Part shown: in pieces, positions 23,896-33,647 of the stretch
Layout: every line of letters begins with the position of its first letter
Numbering within the stretch: position 1 is the stretch's first letter
Origin: Aromatoleum tolulyticum
GTDB lineage: Bacteria; Pseudomonadota; Gammaproteobacteria; Burkholderiales; Rhodocyclaceae
DNA length: 64,000 nucleotides
Direction of reading: 5' to 3'
Assembly (NCBI RefSeq): GCF_900156155.1
Contig: NZ_FTMD01000001.1
Coordinates: 62,001 to 126,000, forward strand
The notes under the pieces: model-generated
Database searches by the model: none
What the model saw: the letters and a program-made list of their open reading frames with translations, nothing else
What the model was told of the DNA's origin: nothing
Translations under genes and position numbers: made by a program

Positions 23896-24974
23896 GCGCA
23901 GCGCGCTTCGATGGCGGCGGCGATCGCCGTGTGCGTCGCATCAGCGTGGATCACCGCCCTGCCGATGCCGCGCAGCAGGATCAGCCGCAGCCGTCCGGCC
24001 TCCACCTTCTTGTCGTGCGCCATCAGCTCCAGGTAGCGCGCGGCGCCAAGCCGGGGGCCATGCACCGGCAGCCCGGCACGCCGGTGCAAAGCCTCGATGC
24101 GCGCGACGTCGTCGGTACCGATCCACCCGAGGCGACAGGACAGTTCCGCCGCCATCATCGTCCCCGCGGCAACCGCCTCGCCATGCAGCCAGGCCCCGTA
24201 GCCCATGCCGGTTTCGATTGCATGCCCGAAGGTATGGCCGAGATTCAGGAGCGCCCGTTCGCCCTGCTCCGTTTCGTCGGCGGCAACCACTTCCGCCTTG
24301 TTCGCACACGAACGCTCGATCGCAAAGGCCAGCGCCTCGGGCTCGCGTGCGACCAGGCGCTCGATGTTCGACTCCAGCCACTCGAAGAATACCGGATCGC
24401 GGATCAGGCCGTACTTGATGACTTCCGCGAGTCCTGCCGCCAGTTCGCGCGCCGGCAGCGTGTCCAGCGTTCCGGTGTCGGCCAACACCAGTTTCGGCTG
24501 GTAGAACGCGCCGATCATGTTCTTGCCGAGTGGGTGATTGATTGCCGTTTTTCCGCCCACCGACGAATCGACCTGCGACAGCAGCGTCGTCGGGATCTGG
24601 ATGAATGGCACCCCGCGCTGGTAGGTCGCGGCCGCAAAACCGGTCATGTCGCCGACGACGCCGCCTCCCAGGGCAAGCAGGGTCGTCGAGCGCTCGCAGC
24701 GCTCGGCCAGCAGCATGTCGAAGATCAGGTTCAGCGTCGGCCAATCCTTGTGCGCCTCGCCATCGGGCAGCGTCACGGCATGCACCTGCACGCCGAGGTC
24801 GCGCAGCCCGGCCTGCAGCCGATCGAGGTAGAGCGGACCGACGACGTCGTTGGTGACGATCGCAACGCGCGGCGTCCTGAGGAAAGGGAGGATCAGCGAC
24901 GGATCGCCGAGCAGGCCGCGCCCGATATGGATCGGATAGCCGCGGTCGCCTAGAGCCACATTCAGGGTGCGCAT
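23892..24974 (-). CDS. aroB: 3-Dehydroquinate synthase
   Basis: The 360-aa NAD-dependent enzyme converts DAHP to 3-dehydroquinate in the shikimate pathway. The motif [19 protein letters not shown] binds NAD. Active-site segments include [20 protein letters not shown] and the metal ligands in [12 protein letters not shown] and [10 protein letters not shown]. The length is typical. It is separated from the aroK stop by one base and overlaps dgt by four. Confidence 0.98.
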   Translation of the reverse strand: MRTLNVALGDRGYPIHIGRGLLGDPSLILPFLRTPRVAIVTNDVVGPLYLDRLQAGLRDLGVQVHAVTLPDGEAHKDWPTLNLIFDMLLAERCERSTTLLALGGGVVGDMTGFAAATYQRGVPFIQIPTTLLSQVDSSVGGKTAINHPLGKNMIGAFYQPKLVLADTGTLDTLPARELAAGLAEVIKYGLIRDPVFFEWLESNIERLVAREPEALAFAIERSCANKAEVVAADETEQGERALLNLGHTFGHAIETGMGYGAWLHGEAVAAGTMMAAELSCRLGWIGTDDVARIEALHRRAGLPVHGPRLGAARYLELMAHDKKVEAGRLRLILLRGIGRAVIHADATHTAIAAAIEARCA

Positions 24975-24975
24975 A

Positions 24976-25491
24976 TCACTTCTTGAAGTTTTCGATGGCC
25001 TTCTCGATCACGCGCACCATCCCCCCGGGATTGCCGCGACCGCCATCGACGATGATGTCCGCGACGGACCGGTACAGCGGATCGCGTTCGCGGTAGAGGT
25101 TCTCGATGCGTTCGCGCGGATTCGGCACCTGCAGCAGCGGACGGTTGCGGTCGTGGCGGGTCCGCTCCCACAGGACCGGGGTCGGCACGTTGAGGTACAC
25201 GACGATACCCCGCTCCGACATCATCGCGCGATTGTCGGAATTGAGCACGACCCCGCCGCCGGTCGCCAGCACCAGGTCGGATTCGCGCGTCAACTCGTCG
25301 ACGAGCTGAGTTTCGCGCCGCCTGAAACCTTCCTCGCCTTCGATCTCGAAGATCGTGGAGACCTTGACCCCCGTGCGAGCCTCGATTTCATGATCGCAAT
25401 CGATGAAGCGCATGTGATGACGCCGGGCATACTCACGACCTACCGTGGTCTTCCCGGCGCCCATCATGCCAATCAGAATCACTAACACCAA
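24976..25491 (-). CDS. aroK: Shikimate kinase
   Basis: The 171-aa P-loop kinase phosphorylates shikimate. Walker A is [11 protein letters not shown], shikimate-binding residues lie in FIDCDHEIE and FRRRE, and LATGGGVV matches the family. The start is uncertain. A TTG at 25491 gives the full frame shown, while GTG at 25488 or 25482 are equally possible, and none has a strong ribosome site. It lies 64 bp after pilQ. Confidence 0.96.
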   Translation of the reverse strand: MVLVILIGMMGAGKTTVGREYARRHHMRFIDCDHEIEARTGVKVSTIFEIEGEEGFRRRETQLVDELTRESDLVLATGGGVVLNSDNRAMMSERGIVVYLNVPTPVLWERTRHDRNRPLLQVPNPRERIENLYRERDPLYRSVADIIVDGGRGNPGGMVRVIEKAIENFKK

Positions 25492-25555
25492 ACCGGCATC
25501 CGATACGTAATGCCGGCAACTATACAGCAGGCGAACGAGCCTGCGCGCGTGCCGA

Positions 25556-27727
25556 TCACTTGAGCGTCAGGGCATCCGAGACGATGCGCGGCGTCAGGAA
25601 GACCAGCAGCTCGCGTCGCGACGACTGCGTATTCGTGGAGCGGAACAGCGCGCCAAGGTACGGGATTTCGCCGAGCAGCGGCACTCGGTTGACGGTAGTG
25701 GTTTCCTCTTCCTCGAACACGCCGCCGATGACCACCGTCCCGCCGTTCTCGACCATCACTTCGGTCGTCACGCTCTTCTTGTCGATCGGCGGATTGCCGA
25801 GAATGCTGCGCGAGAAGTCGGCCCTGTCCTTGCTCACTTCAACCTTTAGCTGAATACGGCCGTCCGGCGTGATCTGCGGACGCACCTTGAGCATCAGGAC
25901 GGCGTCCTTGAAGCTGACGGTCGGCGGCTCCGTACCGCTCGAGGGGGTGACATAGAGAATTTCCTGACCCTGCTTGATCGTCGCTTCGACCTGGTTGGCC
26001 GTGAGGATACGCGGGCTCGACACGACGCGGCCGCGGCCGTCCGATTCGAGGGCCGCCAGCTCCAGGTTCAGGAAACGCGTCAGCGAGCGGTTGAACAACG
26101 TCAGGTTCAAGGCACCGAACGGGTTTGTGGGCAGGAAGCCATTGCCACTCACCGCGTTTTCGCCGACACGATGAATGATCGTGTTGATCGGCGTGTCCGG
26201 ATCGGTGCTGATTTCGCCCGTCGAAGAGTTGAAATTACCGAACTCGGACGAACCGAAACCGATCTTCGCACCATCGCCGAGGTTCTTCGCACGGCGATCG
26301 CCGTAGCCGAGACGCACACCGAGATCACGCGCGAAATCCTTGTTCGCCTCGACGACCCGCGCCTCGATCATGACCTGGCGCGGCGCGACGTCGATATCCT
26401 TGATGAGGCTCGCAAGGGCCGCCAAGCGGCTCGCGACATCGGTGACGAACAGCCGGTTGCTCCGCTCGTCGACAACGACGCTGCCGCGCTTCGACAGCAT
26501 CGTCTGGTCCTTGCTCTTCAGAAAATCGAAGATTTCCTTGGACTTGTGGTAGTTGATCTGGAAGCTCTCGGTTTGCAGCGGCTCCAGATCGCCGATCTGT
26601 GCCTTCGCTTCGAGCTGCAGCTTCTCGCGCGTCGCGAGCTCCTCGCCCGGAGCGATCCAGATGACGTTACCCGACTTGCGCATGTCCAGGCCCTTGGCCT
26701 GCAGGATGATGTCGAGGGCCTGGTCCCACGGCACGTCCTTGAGGCGCAGCGTCAGGTTGCCCTGCACCGAGTCGCTGGTGATGATGTTGAAGTTGGTGAA
26801 GTCCGCGATGACCTGCAGCACCGAACGGACGTCGATGTTCTGGAAATTCAGCGAGAGCTTGTCGCCCTTGTACTGGCCGCGCGCAGCCCCCTGGACCAGC
26901 TTGTTCGGATCCTCGACGACTCGCCGCACCTCGAGCACGAACTGGTTGTCGCTCTGGTAGGCGTTGTGCTCCCACTTGCCGTTGGGCGTTACCTGCAGGC
27001 GGACGTTGTCGCCCTGCTGCTGTGCGGTCATCGATGTCACCGGCGTGGCGAAATCGGTGACGTCCGAGCGGCGACGCAGGTGCTCGGGCAAGGAGGTCTT
27101 CAGGAATTCGACGACCAGGCCGCCACCCTGCTGACGGATGTCGATGCCTGCGTCGGGACTGGAAAGCTGCACGACCACCCGCCCCTCGCCATCCTTGCCG
27201 CGGCGGAAGTTGATGTCGCGGATGCTGCTGCCCTCGGCGACGGCGTCGCGTTTCGGCGCGGCGAAATTGGCTATCGCCTGCGAAACCTGCGTCGTCGTGG
27301 CGCCGACCGGAGCCGCGGCGCCGAGGGAAATGATGACGCTACGTCCCTCGATGCGCGATTCGAAGGGGGTGACTTTGGTGACGTTCAGCACGAGGCGCGT
27401 GCGGTCGCCGGACTGGACGATGTTCGCGCTGCGCAGATCGCCCTGATCGATTTCCTGCACGCTGCGGCCCAGACCGTTGGTCGTGCCGGGGAAATCGAAT
27501 GCGATCCGCGCGGGGTTGGCAACGCTGAAGCTCGCCGGCGGCGCGGCAAGCGGTTCCTTGAGCGTCAGCTTCAGCACGACGGATCCACCCTGCCGGGAAA
27601 CCTCGAGGTCGTCGATGCTGTTTGTCGCGGACTGGCTTTGCGGCGCAGCCTGTGCAAGGACGGCGGGCGCGGGAACGGCCAGGGTAAACGCCGCAACCAG
27701 CAGCGCAATCATGCGTTTGTTATTCAT
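25556..27727 (-). CDS. pilQ: Type IV pilus secretin PilQ
   Basis: About 723 residues from the ATG at 27727. This start has GGAGG nine bases upstream and overlaps the pilP stop (ATGA). A signal peptide (MIALLVAAFTLAVPAPAVLA) is followed by two AMIN domains that bind peptidoglycan. An STN/N-domain (LNFQNIDVRSVLQVIADFTN) leads to a C-terminal secretin domain ending PRIVSDALTLK. PilQ forms the outer-membrane pore through which the pilus passes. It is the last pil gene of the pilMNOPQ operon. Confidence 0.97.
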   Translation of the reverse strand: MNNKRMIALLVAAFTLAVPAPAVLAQAAPQSQSATNSIDDLEVSRQGGSVVLKLTLKEPLAAPPASFSVANPARIAFDFPGTTNGLGRSVQEIDQGDLRSANIVQSGDRTRLVLNVTKVTPFESRIEGRSVIISLGAAAPVGATTTQVSQAIANFAAPKRDAVAEGSSIRDINFRRGKDGEGRVVVQLSSPDAGIDIRQQGGGLVVEFLKTSLPEHLRRRSDVTDFATPVTSMTAQQQGDNVRLQVTPNGKWEHNAYQSDNQFVLEVRRVVEDPNKLVQGAARGQYKGDKLSLNFQNIDVRSVLQVIADFTNFNIITSDSVQGNLTLRLKDVPWDQALDIILQAKGLDMRKSGNVIWIAPGEELATREKLQLEAKAQIGDLEPLQTESFQINYHKSKEIFDFLKSKDQTMLSKRGSVVVDERSNRLFVTDVASRLAALASLIKDIDVAPRQVMIEARVVEANKDFARDLGVRLGYGDRRAKNLGDGAKIGFGSSEFGNFNSSTGEISTDPDTPINTIIHRVGENAVSGNGFLPTNPFGALNLTLFNRSLTRFLNLELAALESDGRGRVVSSPRILTANQVEATIKQGQEILYVTPSSGTEPPTVSFKDAVLMLKVRPQITPDGRIQLKVEVSKDRADFSRSILGNPPIDKKSVTTEVMVENGGTVVIGGVFEEEETTTVNRVPLLGEIPYLGALFRSTNTQSSRRELLVFLTPRIVSDALTLK

Positions 27728-28239
27728 TTCCGTGCCTCCTGCTGCTCCTGCAGCAGCAATTTGCTGATGCGCTCGACCCAATCGCCGTTCATGTCTTCAA
27801 CCAGCTCTTTCAGAGTGACTTCCGATTCCGAGATCTCCGTCACCAACCCGAAATTCTGGCCCATGTAGTTGCCCACCCTGACCTGGTGCAGGTTCTGGTC
27901 GGCGCGTACCAGTGCATGCACCTTCCGGTTCTGGGTGATCACACCGACGAGTTGCAGGGACTCGAGCGGATAGGATTCGAGCGGCTCGCGCCTGCGATCG
28001 AGGTCGGGCCCCCCGCGACGGGAGGTCTTCGTTTCGGGCTCGATGCGACTGAGGACAAAGGGGTCGGCGGCGCCTTCGGCTTCGTACTTCACGACCGGGA
28101 CCGGCTTCATCTCGGGCAGGGGCTTGATCGTTCCGGTCATCCCCTTTTCCTGCTCGGCCATCCACCCCTGGATGTCCTCCTGGTCGCCGGCACAGGCGGT
28201 GAGGACAAGGGCGCTTGCAAGTATCAGAAGGCGTTTCAT
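27724..28239 (-). CDS. pilP: Type IV pilus inner-membrane lipoprotein PilP
   Basis: The 171-aa lipoprotein has the lipobox LTAC, giving lipidated Cys16. The C-terminal HR domain includes YPLESLQLVGVI and ALVRADQNLHQVRVGNYMG. PilP links the inner-membrane PilN-PilO complex to PilQ. The ATG is 7 bp after the pilO stop. The TGA overlaps the pilQ ATG. Confidence 0.96.
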   Translation of the reverse strand: MKRLLILASALVLTACAGDQEDIQGWMAEQEKGMTGTIKPLPEMKPVPVVKYEAEGAADPFVLSRIEPETKTSRRGGPDLDRRREPLESYPLESLQLVGVITQNRKVHALVRADQNLHQVRVGNYMGQNFGLVTEISESEVTLKELVEDMNGDWVERISKLLLQEQQEARK

Positions 28240-28246
28240 GGCTTTC

Positions 28247-28915
28247 TCACTTGCCTCCCTTTGCCTTTGCGGCCTTCTCCTGCTGGCGCTTCTGCGCGAG
28301 CTCCTCTTCGTCGAGGTAGCGATACGTGATCGCCTTCGCCTCCAGCTTGAGCCCGCCTTCCTTCTGGGCTTCGATCGCGACGTTGTCCAGGGTCACGATC
28401 CGGGACATGCGCGCAACGTCTTCTGCGAACGCGCCGAGGTCGTTGTAGGCGCCGATGATGCGCACATCGATCGGCATCTCGGCATAGAAGTCCTTGACCA
28501 CTTCAGCACCCGGCTTGAAGAGTTCGAACTGCAATCCGCGGCCCACGCCGGCCTGGTTGATGTCGGAGAGCAGCGAGTCCATTTCCGCACGATTCGGCAA
28601 CTGCTTCAGCAGCGCGCCGAACTGACGGTCGATCTCTTCGAGCTGGAGCTTGTACGCATCGAGATTCACGGCAAGCTTCTTCTTCGTCACCCAGTCGTTG
28701 CGCAGCTGCACTTCTTCGGCCTCGCGCTGTTCGAGGAGCGCCACCTGATCGCGCCAGTCGAACCACCATGCGAGAGCGAGGACCGCAGCCAGCAACGCGA
28801 CGAACACCGCGATGCGCGGCGCCAGCGGCCACGCGCCGGGGTCGTTGGGATCGAGGCCCTTGAAATCCTGCGAGAGACGCTCGAAATCGATGCCTTGGAG
28901 TTTGCCGAGCTTCAT
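28247..28915 (-). CDS. pilO: Type IV pilus alignment protein PilO
   Basis: The 222-aa bitopic membrane protein has a helix at about 33-50 (IAVFVALLAAVLALAWWFDW), then a coiled coil and a periplasmic ferredoxin-like domain (QAGVGRGLQFELFKPGAEV, MPIDVRIIGAYNDLGAFAED). It pairs with PilN. Its start overlaps the pilN stop (ATGA). Confidence 0.96.
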   Translation of the reverse strand: MKLGKLQGIDFERLSQDFKGLDPNDPGAWPLAPRIAVFVALLAAVLALAWWFDWRDQVALLEQREAEEVQLRNDWVTKKKLAVNLDAYKLQLEEIDRQFGALLKQLPNRAEMDSLLSDINQAGVGRGLQFELFKPGAEVVKDFYAEMPIDVRIIGAYNDLGAFAEDVARMSRIVTLDNVAIEAQKEGGLKLEAKAITYRYLDEEELAQKRQQEKAAKAKGGK

Positions 28916-29484
28916 TTCCTGGCCCCTTGATCGCCTTCGGCCTTGGGCCCTTCCGTGCCGATGTTGAGGGCGAAGTCGCTGACCCGCCGCTTATTCACGG
29001 ATGCCGCCTTGATCTCGACCAGCCCCGGGTTGGCGAGGAAGGGCGACTCGTCGAGGCTGCGCATCAGCGCCGACACGCGCGAATTGGACTGCGAATAGCC
29101 GAGCAGGGCGATCTTCGGCCCGGTCTGCTTGATCGACCGCAGATACACGCCGTCCGGCACGCGGCGCGCGAACTCGTTCATGACATTCACGGCCTGGGCA
29201 CGCGTGGTCTGCAGGGACTCGATGACCTGCTTGCGCGCCAGCAGGGCGTCGATCTGCTCGCGCAGGCGCTTGATTTCGTCGATCTGCGTGTCGAGCTTGG
29301 TGATCTCAGCCTTGAAGATATCGTTGCGGCGTTCCTGACGCTCGACATAGCCGGCGATGACGGTATGCACGACCAGCGCGGCCAGCAGGCCGGCGACGAC
29401 CATCGCAGCGGACACGACATAGAACTGCTGGCGTCGTTCGCGGCGCTTGAGTTCACGATGGGGCAGCAGGTTGATTCGAATCAT
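28912..29484 (-). CDS. pilN: Type IV pilus assembly protein PilN
   Basis: The 190-aa bitopic protein starts with the conserved INLLPHRE motif that binds PilM. A membrane helix at about 22-44 and a coiled coil plus ferredoxin-like domain follow (NEFARRVPDGVYLRSIKQTG). The start overlaps the pilM stop and the stop overlaps the pilO start. Confidence 0.96.
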   Translation of the reverse strand: MIRINLLPHRELKRRERRQQFYVVSAAMVVAGLLAALVVHTVIAGYVERQERRNDIFKAEITKLDTQIDEIKRLREQIDALLARKQVIESLQTTRAQAVNVMNEFARRVPDGVYLRSIKQTGPKIALLGYSQSNSRVSALMRSLDESPFLANPGLVEIKAASVNKRRVSDFALNIGTEGPKAEGDQGARK

Positions 29485-30554
29485 GAATCGAATCTCCGGA
29501 GCGCCAGACCGCAGGCAACCATCAGCGACGGTGCATCGGCCAGCAGGTTCTTGGGTCGCACGCGCGACGACATCGACATTCCGACGAAGGGATTCGCGAC
29601 GATGGTCGGGACCTGCGTACGGCCGGCAACCACGTCGGAAAGGCCGGGCATCACCGAGCAGCCGCCCGCAAGGACGATGTGATCGACCTGGTTGTATTGC
29701 GTGGAGGTGAAGAAGAACTGCAGCGCGCGCGACACTTCGAGAGCCAGGCTGTCCATGAAGGGGCGCATCAGGTCGCGCTCGTAATCCTCGGGCAACCCGC
29801 CGGTACGTTTCGCGGCCTCGGCGTCCTCTACACTCATGCCGTACTGGCGCGCGATTTCCTGCGTGAGCTGCATGCCGCCGAACGCCTGTTCGCGGGCATA
29901 GAGTTGCTGGCCGTTGCGCAGGACGCTGACGTTCATGACGTTTGCACCGATGTCGATCACCGCGACGATCTTGTCGGCACCGCCGCCGGGGAGTTGCCTG
30001 GCGACGAGTTCGAACGCCGCCTCCGCCGCGAAGGACTCGACGTCCATCACGGCGGCCTTGAGGCCGGCGGATTCGACCACGGCGACGCGGTCCTCGACCT
30101 TTTCCTTGCGCGATGCGGCGATCAGGACCTCGACCTCTTCGGGACTGCCCGGCGAGGGGCCGACCACCTGGAAGTCGAGATTGACTTCATCCAGGGCAAA
30201 GGGAATGTACTGACTTGCCTCCGACTCGACCTGGAGTTCCATTTCCTGGTCGCGCAGGCCGCCGGGCAGGATCATCTTCTTGGTGATCACCGCCGAAGCA
30301 GGAAGCGCGACGGCAACCTGCTTTATACCGCCGCCCATGCGGCGCACGGCACGCATCACGGCGTCGCTCACACCTTCGAGGTTGGCGATATTGCCGTCGA
30401 CGACCGCGTCACGTGGCAGGGATTCGATGGCGTACCGCTCCATGCGGTACGCACCCTTTTCGCCCTCTGACAGCTCGACCATCTTCACCGATGAAGATGA
30501 GATATCGAGACCGACCAGCTGACGCGCCTTGGGGCGAAATAGGGAGAAGTCCAT
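29481..30554 (-). CDS. pilM: Type IV pilus assembly protein PilM (actin-like ATPase)
   Basis: The 357-aa cytoplasmic actin-like protein recruits PilN at the membrane. Motifs include VGLDISSSSVKMVEL (phosphate 1), VIDIGANVMNVSVL (phosphate 2) and VLAGGCSVMPGL (adenosine). The ATG at 30554 is used, though a GTG three bases upstream is better spaced from AAGGA. It is the first gene of the pil-aro-dgt unit and diverges from ponA. Confidence 0.96.
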   Translation of the reverse strand: MDFSLFRPKARQLVGLDISSSSVKMVELSEGEKGAYRMERYAIESLPRDAVVDGNIANLEGVSDAVMRAVRRMGGGIKQVAVALPASAVITKKMILPGGLRDQEMELQVESEASQYIPFALDEVNLDFQVVGPSPGSPEEVEVLIAASRKEKVEDRVAVVESAGLKAAVMDVESFAAEAAFELVARQLPGGGADKIVAVIDIGANVMNVSVLRNGQQLYAREQAFGGMQLTQEIARQYGMSVEDAEAAKRTGGLPEDYERDLMRPFMDSLALEVSRALQFFFTSTQYNQVDHIVLAGGCSVMPGLSDVVAGRTQVPTIVANPFVGMSMSSRVRPKNLLADAPSLMVACGLALRRFDS

Positions 30555-30613
30555 CACAAAGAAAATCCTTAAATTTCTTTATGTTAGGCGCCGAAACTGA
30601 ATAAGCTTCTGAG

Positions 30614-30642
30614 ATGCTAGCAACAAAGTGTTGCGAGTGCAA
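30614..30642 (-). promoter_or_regulatory. Promoter of the pilMNOPQ operon with an internal palindrome
   Basis: On the minus strand TTGCAC, a 17-base spacer and TAGCAT lie about 60 bp upstream of pilM. The spacer contains the perfect palindrome GCAACA-AAG-TGTTGC (30620-30634). A protein bound there would block RNA polymerase. The same arms are found before the chemosensory operon at 9918-9932. Confidence 0.55.
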
Positions 30643-30663
30643 ACAGAGACGGCGGCAGATGCT

Positions 30664-30693
30664 TTGGAGGCGCCGGGCGCGCAATCGTATAAT
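30664..30693 (+). promoter_or_regulatory. Promoter of ponA
   Basis: TTGGAG, an 18-base spacer and a consensus TATAAT (30688-30693) lie about 30 bp upstream of the ponA ATG. The -10 is perfect and the -35 partial. Confidence 0.55.
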
Positions 30694-30723
30694 CGCGCTC
30701 CGCACTCCCTTTCTGGATTCCCG

Positions 30724-33081
30724 ATGCGCTGGGTCTTTTATCCCCTCGCGGCACTCATCGCTCTTGTCATCCTCGGCACGGCAACCATCGCAGCAGTATC
30801 TGCATTCGCATGGCCGAACCTGCCTTCGCTGGACGTTCTGACCGACTACCGTCCGAAGATTCCGCTGCGAGTATACACGTCAGATGGGTATTTACTCGGG
30901 GAATTCGGCGAGGAACGCCGGGTCGTCGTGACGATGGACGAAGTCCCGGCAATTCTCAAGCAGGCGATCCTCGCGGCCGAGGACGAGCGCTTCTACGAAC
31001 ACCCGGGTATCGACGTGATCGGTATCGCGCGCGCCGCGCTCGCAAACGTCGTGTCGGGCGGGCGCGGCCAGGGCGCGTCGACAATCACGATGCAGGTGGC
31101 GCGCAATTTCTTCCTGACGCGCGAGAAGACCTTCAACCGCAAGCTCTACGAAATCCTCCTTGCATTGCGCATCGAACGCAGCCTGAGCAAGGATCAGATC
31201 TTCGAGCTCTACATCAACCAGATTTACCTCGGCCAGCGGTCGTACGGATTTTCGGCTGCGGCACGCGCCTACTTCGACAAGCCGCTGAAGGACATCACGG
31301 TGGCCGAGGCGGCCATGCTCGCGGGGCTGCCGAAAGCGCCTTCGGCCTACAATCCGATCGCCAACCAGCGCCGCGCGATCCAGCGCCAGCATTACGTGCT
31401 GCGTCGCATGGTGGAAGCCGGTTTCATCGACGAAAAGACCTTCGAGACGGCCCGCGCGGAGCCGCTCGTACTCGCGAACGGGCGGTCGGCAGCGAGTCCG
31501 CTGCGCGGCGATTTCGTTGCGGAAATGGCGCGCCAGCTGGCCGTCGAGCAGTTTGGCGATCAGGCGTACGATTCGGGCATCCGCGTGATCACGACCGTGA
31601 CGCGCGACGAACAGCAGGCCGCCTACAAGGCGGTCCGTCAGGGCGTGATGGATTACGACCGGCGGCACGGCTACCGCGGCCCCGAGAGCTTCGTCGACCT
31701 GAGCGGCGTGAAGAGCGACGACGAGGAGCGGCTCGACGAACTGCTCTCCGAGGCCACCGATTACGATGACCTGCTCGCTGCGCTGGTTCTCGAGGCGTCA
31801 CCCAAATCGGTCACGGTCTATCGCCACGGCGAAACCCTGAAGATCACCGGCGCCGGACTGACCTTTGCGGCCCCGATGCTCAACGAGCGCGCCCCGCAGG
31901 CACGCCGGGTGCGACGCGGGGCGATCGTGCGCATCCGCGATCTCGGCGAGAAGGGCTGGGAGATCGCGCAGCTGCCGGACGTGGAGGCGGCGCTGGTCGC
32001 GGTCGACTCGAACACGGGCGCAGTCCGGGCACTCATCGGCGGCTTCGATTTCAACCGCAGCAAGTTCAACCACGTGACCCAGGCGCTGCGCCAGCCGGGT
32101 TCGAGCTTCAAGCCCTTCATCTATTCGGCGGCGCTCGAACGCGGTTTCTCGCCGAGCAGCGTCGAAGAGGACGGACCGTTGTTCTTCCCGGCCGGAATCA
32201 CCGGCAGCAAGGACTGGGAGCCGAAGAACTACGACGGCAAGTACGAAGGGCCGATGACGCTGCGCGAGGGGCTGGCACGCTCGAAGAACATGATCTCGAT
32301 CCGGCTGCTGCGCTCGATCACACCCGAGTACGCGCAGGACTACATCACGCGCTTCGGTTTCGATGCGGCCCAGCATCCGCCCTATCTGACAATGGCGCTC
32401 GGCGCCGGCATGGCGACGCCGTGGCAGATGGCGACCGGCTACGCGGTGTTCGCGAACGGCGGTTACCGCATCGAACCCTATGTCGTGAAGGAGATGATCG
32501 ACGGACAGGGGCACGTCGTCGCCAAGGTCGATCCTCCCGTCGCGGGCGAAAGCGCGCCACGCGTGATCGATCCGCGCAACGCGTGGCTGATGAACTCGAT
32601 GATGCAGGACGTGGTCCGGCGCGGCACCGCGACGCGGGCGCTGACCCTCAAGCGCGGCGAACTCGCCGGCAAGACGGGGACGACCAACGACTACGTGGAC
32701 GCCTGGTTCGCCGGCTACCACCCGGATCTGGTCGCCGTGAGCTGGCTGGGGCACGACCAGCCGCGCAACCTGGGGCGCGGCGAGACCGGCGGTTCGGCCG
32801 CCCTGCCGATGTGGGTCAATTTCATGCGCACGGCCCTGAAGAGCCTGCCGGAGAAATTCCCGCCCCGCCCGGACGGGCTGGTCGCCGTCCATACGGGTTC
32901 GGGGCGCGAGGAATTCCTCTATAGCGAGAACGTGCCGACGGAACCGATCTTGCTCCCGGCGGGCACGGAGGGGCTGCCGCTGCCGGCCGAGGCTCCGGAC
33001 GAGGCGCTACCCCAGACGCGCCCGACCGCAGCACCGGCGCCGGTGGTGGAGCGCAGTCCGACACCGGTGCGGCGACCGTAG
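30724..33081 (+). CDS. ponA: Penicillin-binding protein 1A (bifunctional transglycosylase/transpeptidase)
   Basis: The 785-aa class A PBP starts at the ATG at 30724, where a membrane anchor begins immediately (MRWVFYPLAALIALVIL). The GT51 glycosyltransferase domain contains LAAEDERFYEHPGID with the catalytic Glu, followed by QGASTITMQVARN. The transpeptidase has SxxK in PGSSFKPF, SKN in RSKNMISIRL and KTGT in LAGKTGTTNDY. A proline-rich tail ends the protein. It polymerises and crosslinks peptidoglycan. Placement opposite pilM is conserved in many proteobacteria (mrcA-pilM). Confidence 0.97.
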   Translation: MRWVFYPLAALIALVILGTATIAAVSAFAWPNLPSLDVLTDYRPKIPLRVYTSDGYLLGEFGEERRVVVTMDEVPAILKQAILAAEDERFYEHPGIDVIGIARAALANVVSGGRGQGASTITMQVARNFFLTREKTFNRKLYEILLALRIERSLSKDQIFELYINQIYLGQRSYGFSAAARAYFDKPLKDITVAEAAMLAGLPKAPSAYNPIANQRRAIQRQHYVLRRMVEAGFIDEKTFETARAEPLVLANGRSAASPLRGDFVAEMARQLAVEQFGDQAYDSGIRVITTVTRDEQQAAYKAVRQGVMDYDRRHGYRGPESFVDLSGVKSDDEERLDELLSEATDYDDLLAALVLEASPKSVTVYRHGETLKITGAGLTFAAPMLNERAPQARRVRRGAIVRIRDLGEKGWEIAQLPDVEAALVAVDSNTGAVRALIGGFDFNRSKFNHVTQALRQPGSSFKPFIYSAALERGFSPSSVEEDGPLFFPAGITGSKDWEPKNYDGKYEGPMTLREGLARSKNMISIRLLRSITPEYAQDYITRFGFDAAQHPPYLTMALGAGMATPWQMATGYAVFANGGYRIEPYVVKEMIDGQGHVVAKVDPPVAGESAPRVIDPRNAWLMNSMMQDVVRRGTATRALTLKRGELAGKTGTTNDYVDAWFAGYHPDLVAVSWLGHDQPRNLGRGETGGSAALPMWVNFMRTALKSLPEKFPPRPDGLVAVHTGSGREEFLYSENVPTEPILLPAGTEGLPLPAEAPDEALPQTRPTAAPAPVVERSPTPVRRP

Positions 33082-33106
33082 GGAAATCCCCCGGAGCGGC
33101 CGTCGT

Positions 33107-33430
33107 TCAGCCTGCCTTGACTTCGGCGGGCGCTCCGGATTGCTGGCTGACGAGTTGCGACAGCAGGGCGTAGAGTTCGGCGCCGTCGCGCGTGGCGATC
33201 CAGCGGCCGGCGTCGTGGCGAAAGTGGAAGCCGCCGGCCTTGGCGGCAACCCAGATCTCGCGGGCGGCCGAGTGACGGTTGATCACCATCTTGCTGCCGT
33301 TCTCGAACTCGATCTCGAGCACGCCGCCGGGCATGGTCTCGATGTCCAGTTCGGCACCGCAGGCTTCGAGCGCGGCTTCGATCCGCACGAGTTCGGCTTC
33401 GGCCAGCGCGTTGAATGCCGATTCTTCCAT
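33107..33430 (-). CDS. cyaY: Frataxin-like iron donor CyaY
   Basis: The 107-aa protein has the frataxin fold residues: an acidic first helix (MEESAFNALAEAELVRIEAA), then LDIETMPGGVLEIEFENGS, MVINRHSAAREIWVAAKAGG and a final helix. It handles iron for Fe-S assembly. The ATG at 33430 has AAGGAG six bases upstream; the longer frame has no support. It is convergent with ponA and divergent from lptM. Confidence 0.95.
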   Translation of the reverse strand: MEESAFNALAEAELVRIEAALEACGAELDIETMPGGVLEIEFENGSKMVINRHSAAREIWVAAKAGGFHFRHDAGRWIATRDGAELYALLSQLVSQQSGAPAEVKAG

Positions 33431-33442
33431 GTTCGCTCCTTC

Positions 33443-33451
33443 TGTTAGCAT
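33443..33451 (+). promoter_or_regulatory. Possible extended -10 for lptM-lysA
   Basis: TGTTAGCAT fits an extended -10 about 26 bp before the lptM ATG, in the 46-bp gap to cyaY. There is no clear -35. Confidence 0.25.
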
Positions 33452-33476
33452 TTCCGTTTTTTCGACCGACGACACC

Positions 33477-33647
33477 ATGCGAGCCATTCCGACCGCTGCC
33501 GCGCTGTGCTGTGCCCTTGCCCTGAGCGGTTGCGGGATCAAGGGGCCGCTCTACCTGCCCCAGGTTCCGCCCGCACCGGCCAAGGCTGCTCCGGCCGCCG
33601 GCGTCGATCATAGCAAAGCCCCCAAAGCGACCGACGACTCCCGATGA
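33477..33647 (+). CDS. lptM: Small outer-membrane lipoprotein LptM (YifL-like)
   Basis: A 56-aa lipoprotein. The signal MRAIPTAAALCCALALSGC ends in a lipobox with Cys19, followed directly by GIKGPLYLP, the hallmark of the YifL/LptM family. The rest is a short Pro/Ala-rich tail. LptM stabilises the LPS translocon LptD in enterobacteria. Position immediately before lysA, with a four-base overlap (ATGA), is the usual one. Confidence 0.9.
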   Translation: MRAIPTAAALCCALALSGCGIKGPLYLPQVPPAPAKAAPAAGVDHSKAPKATDDSR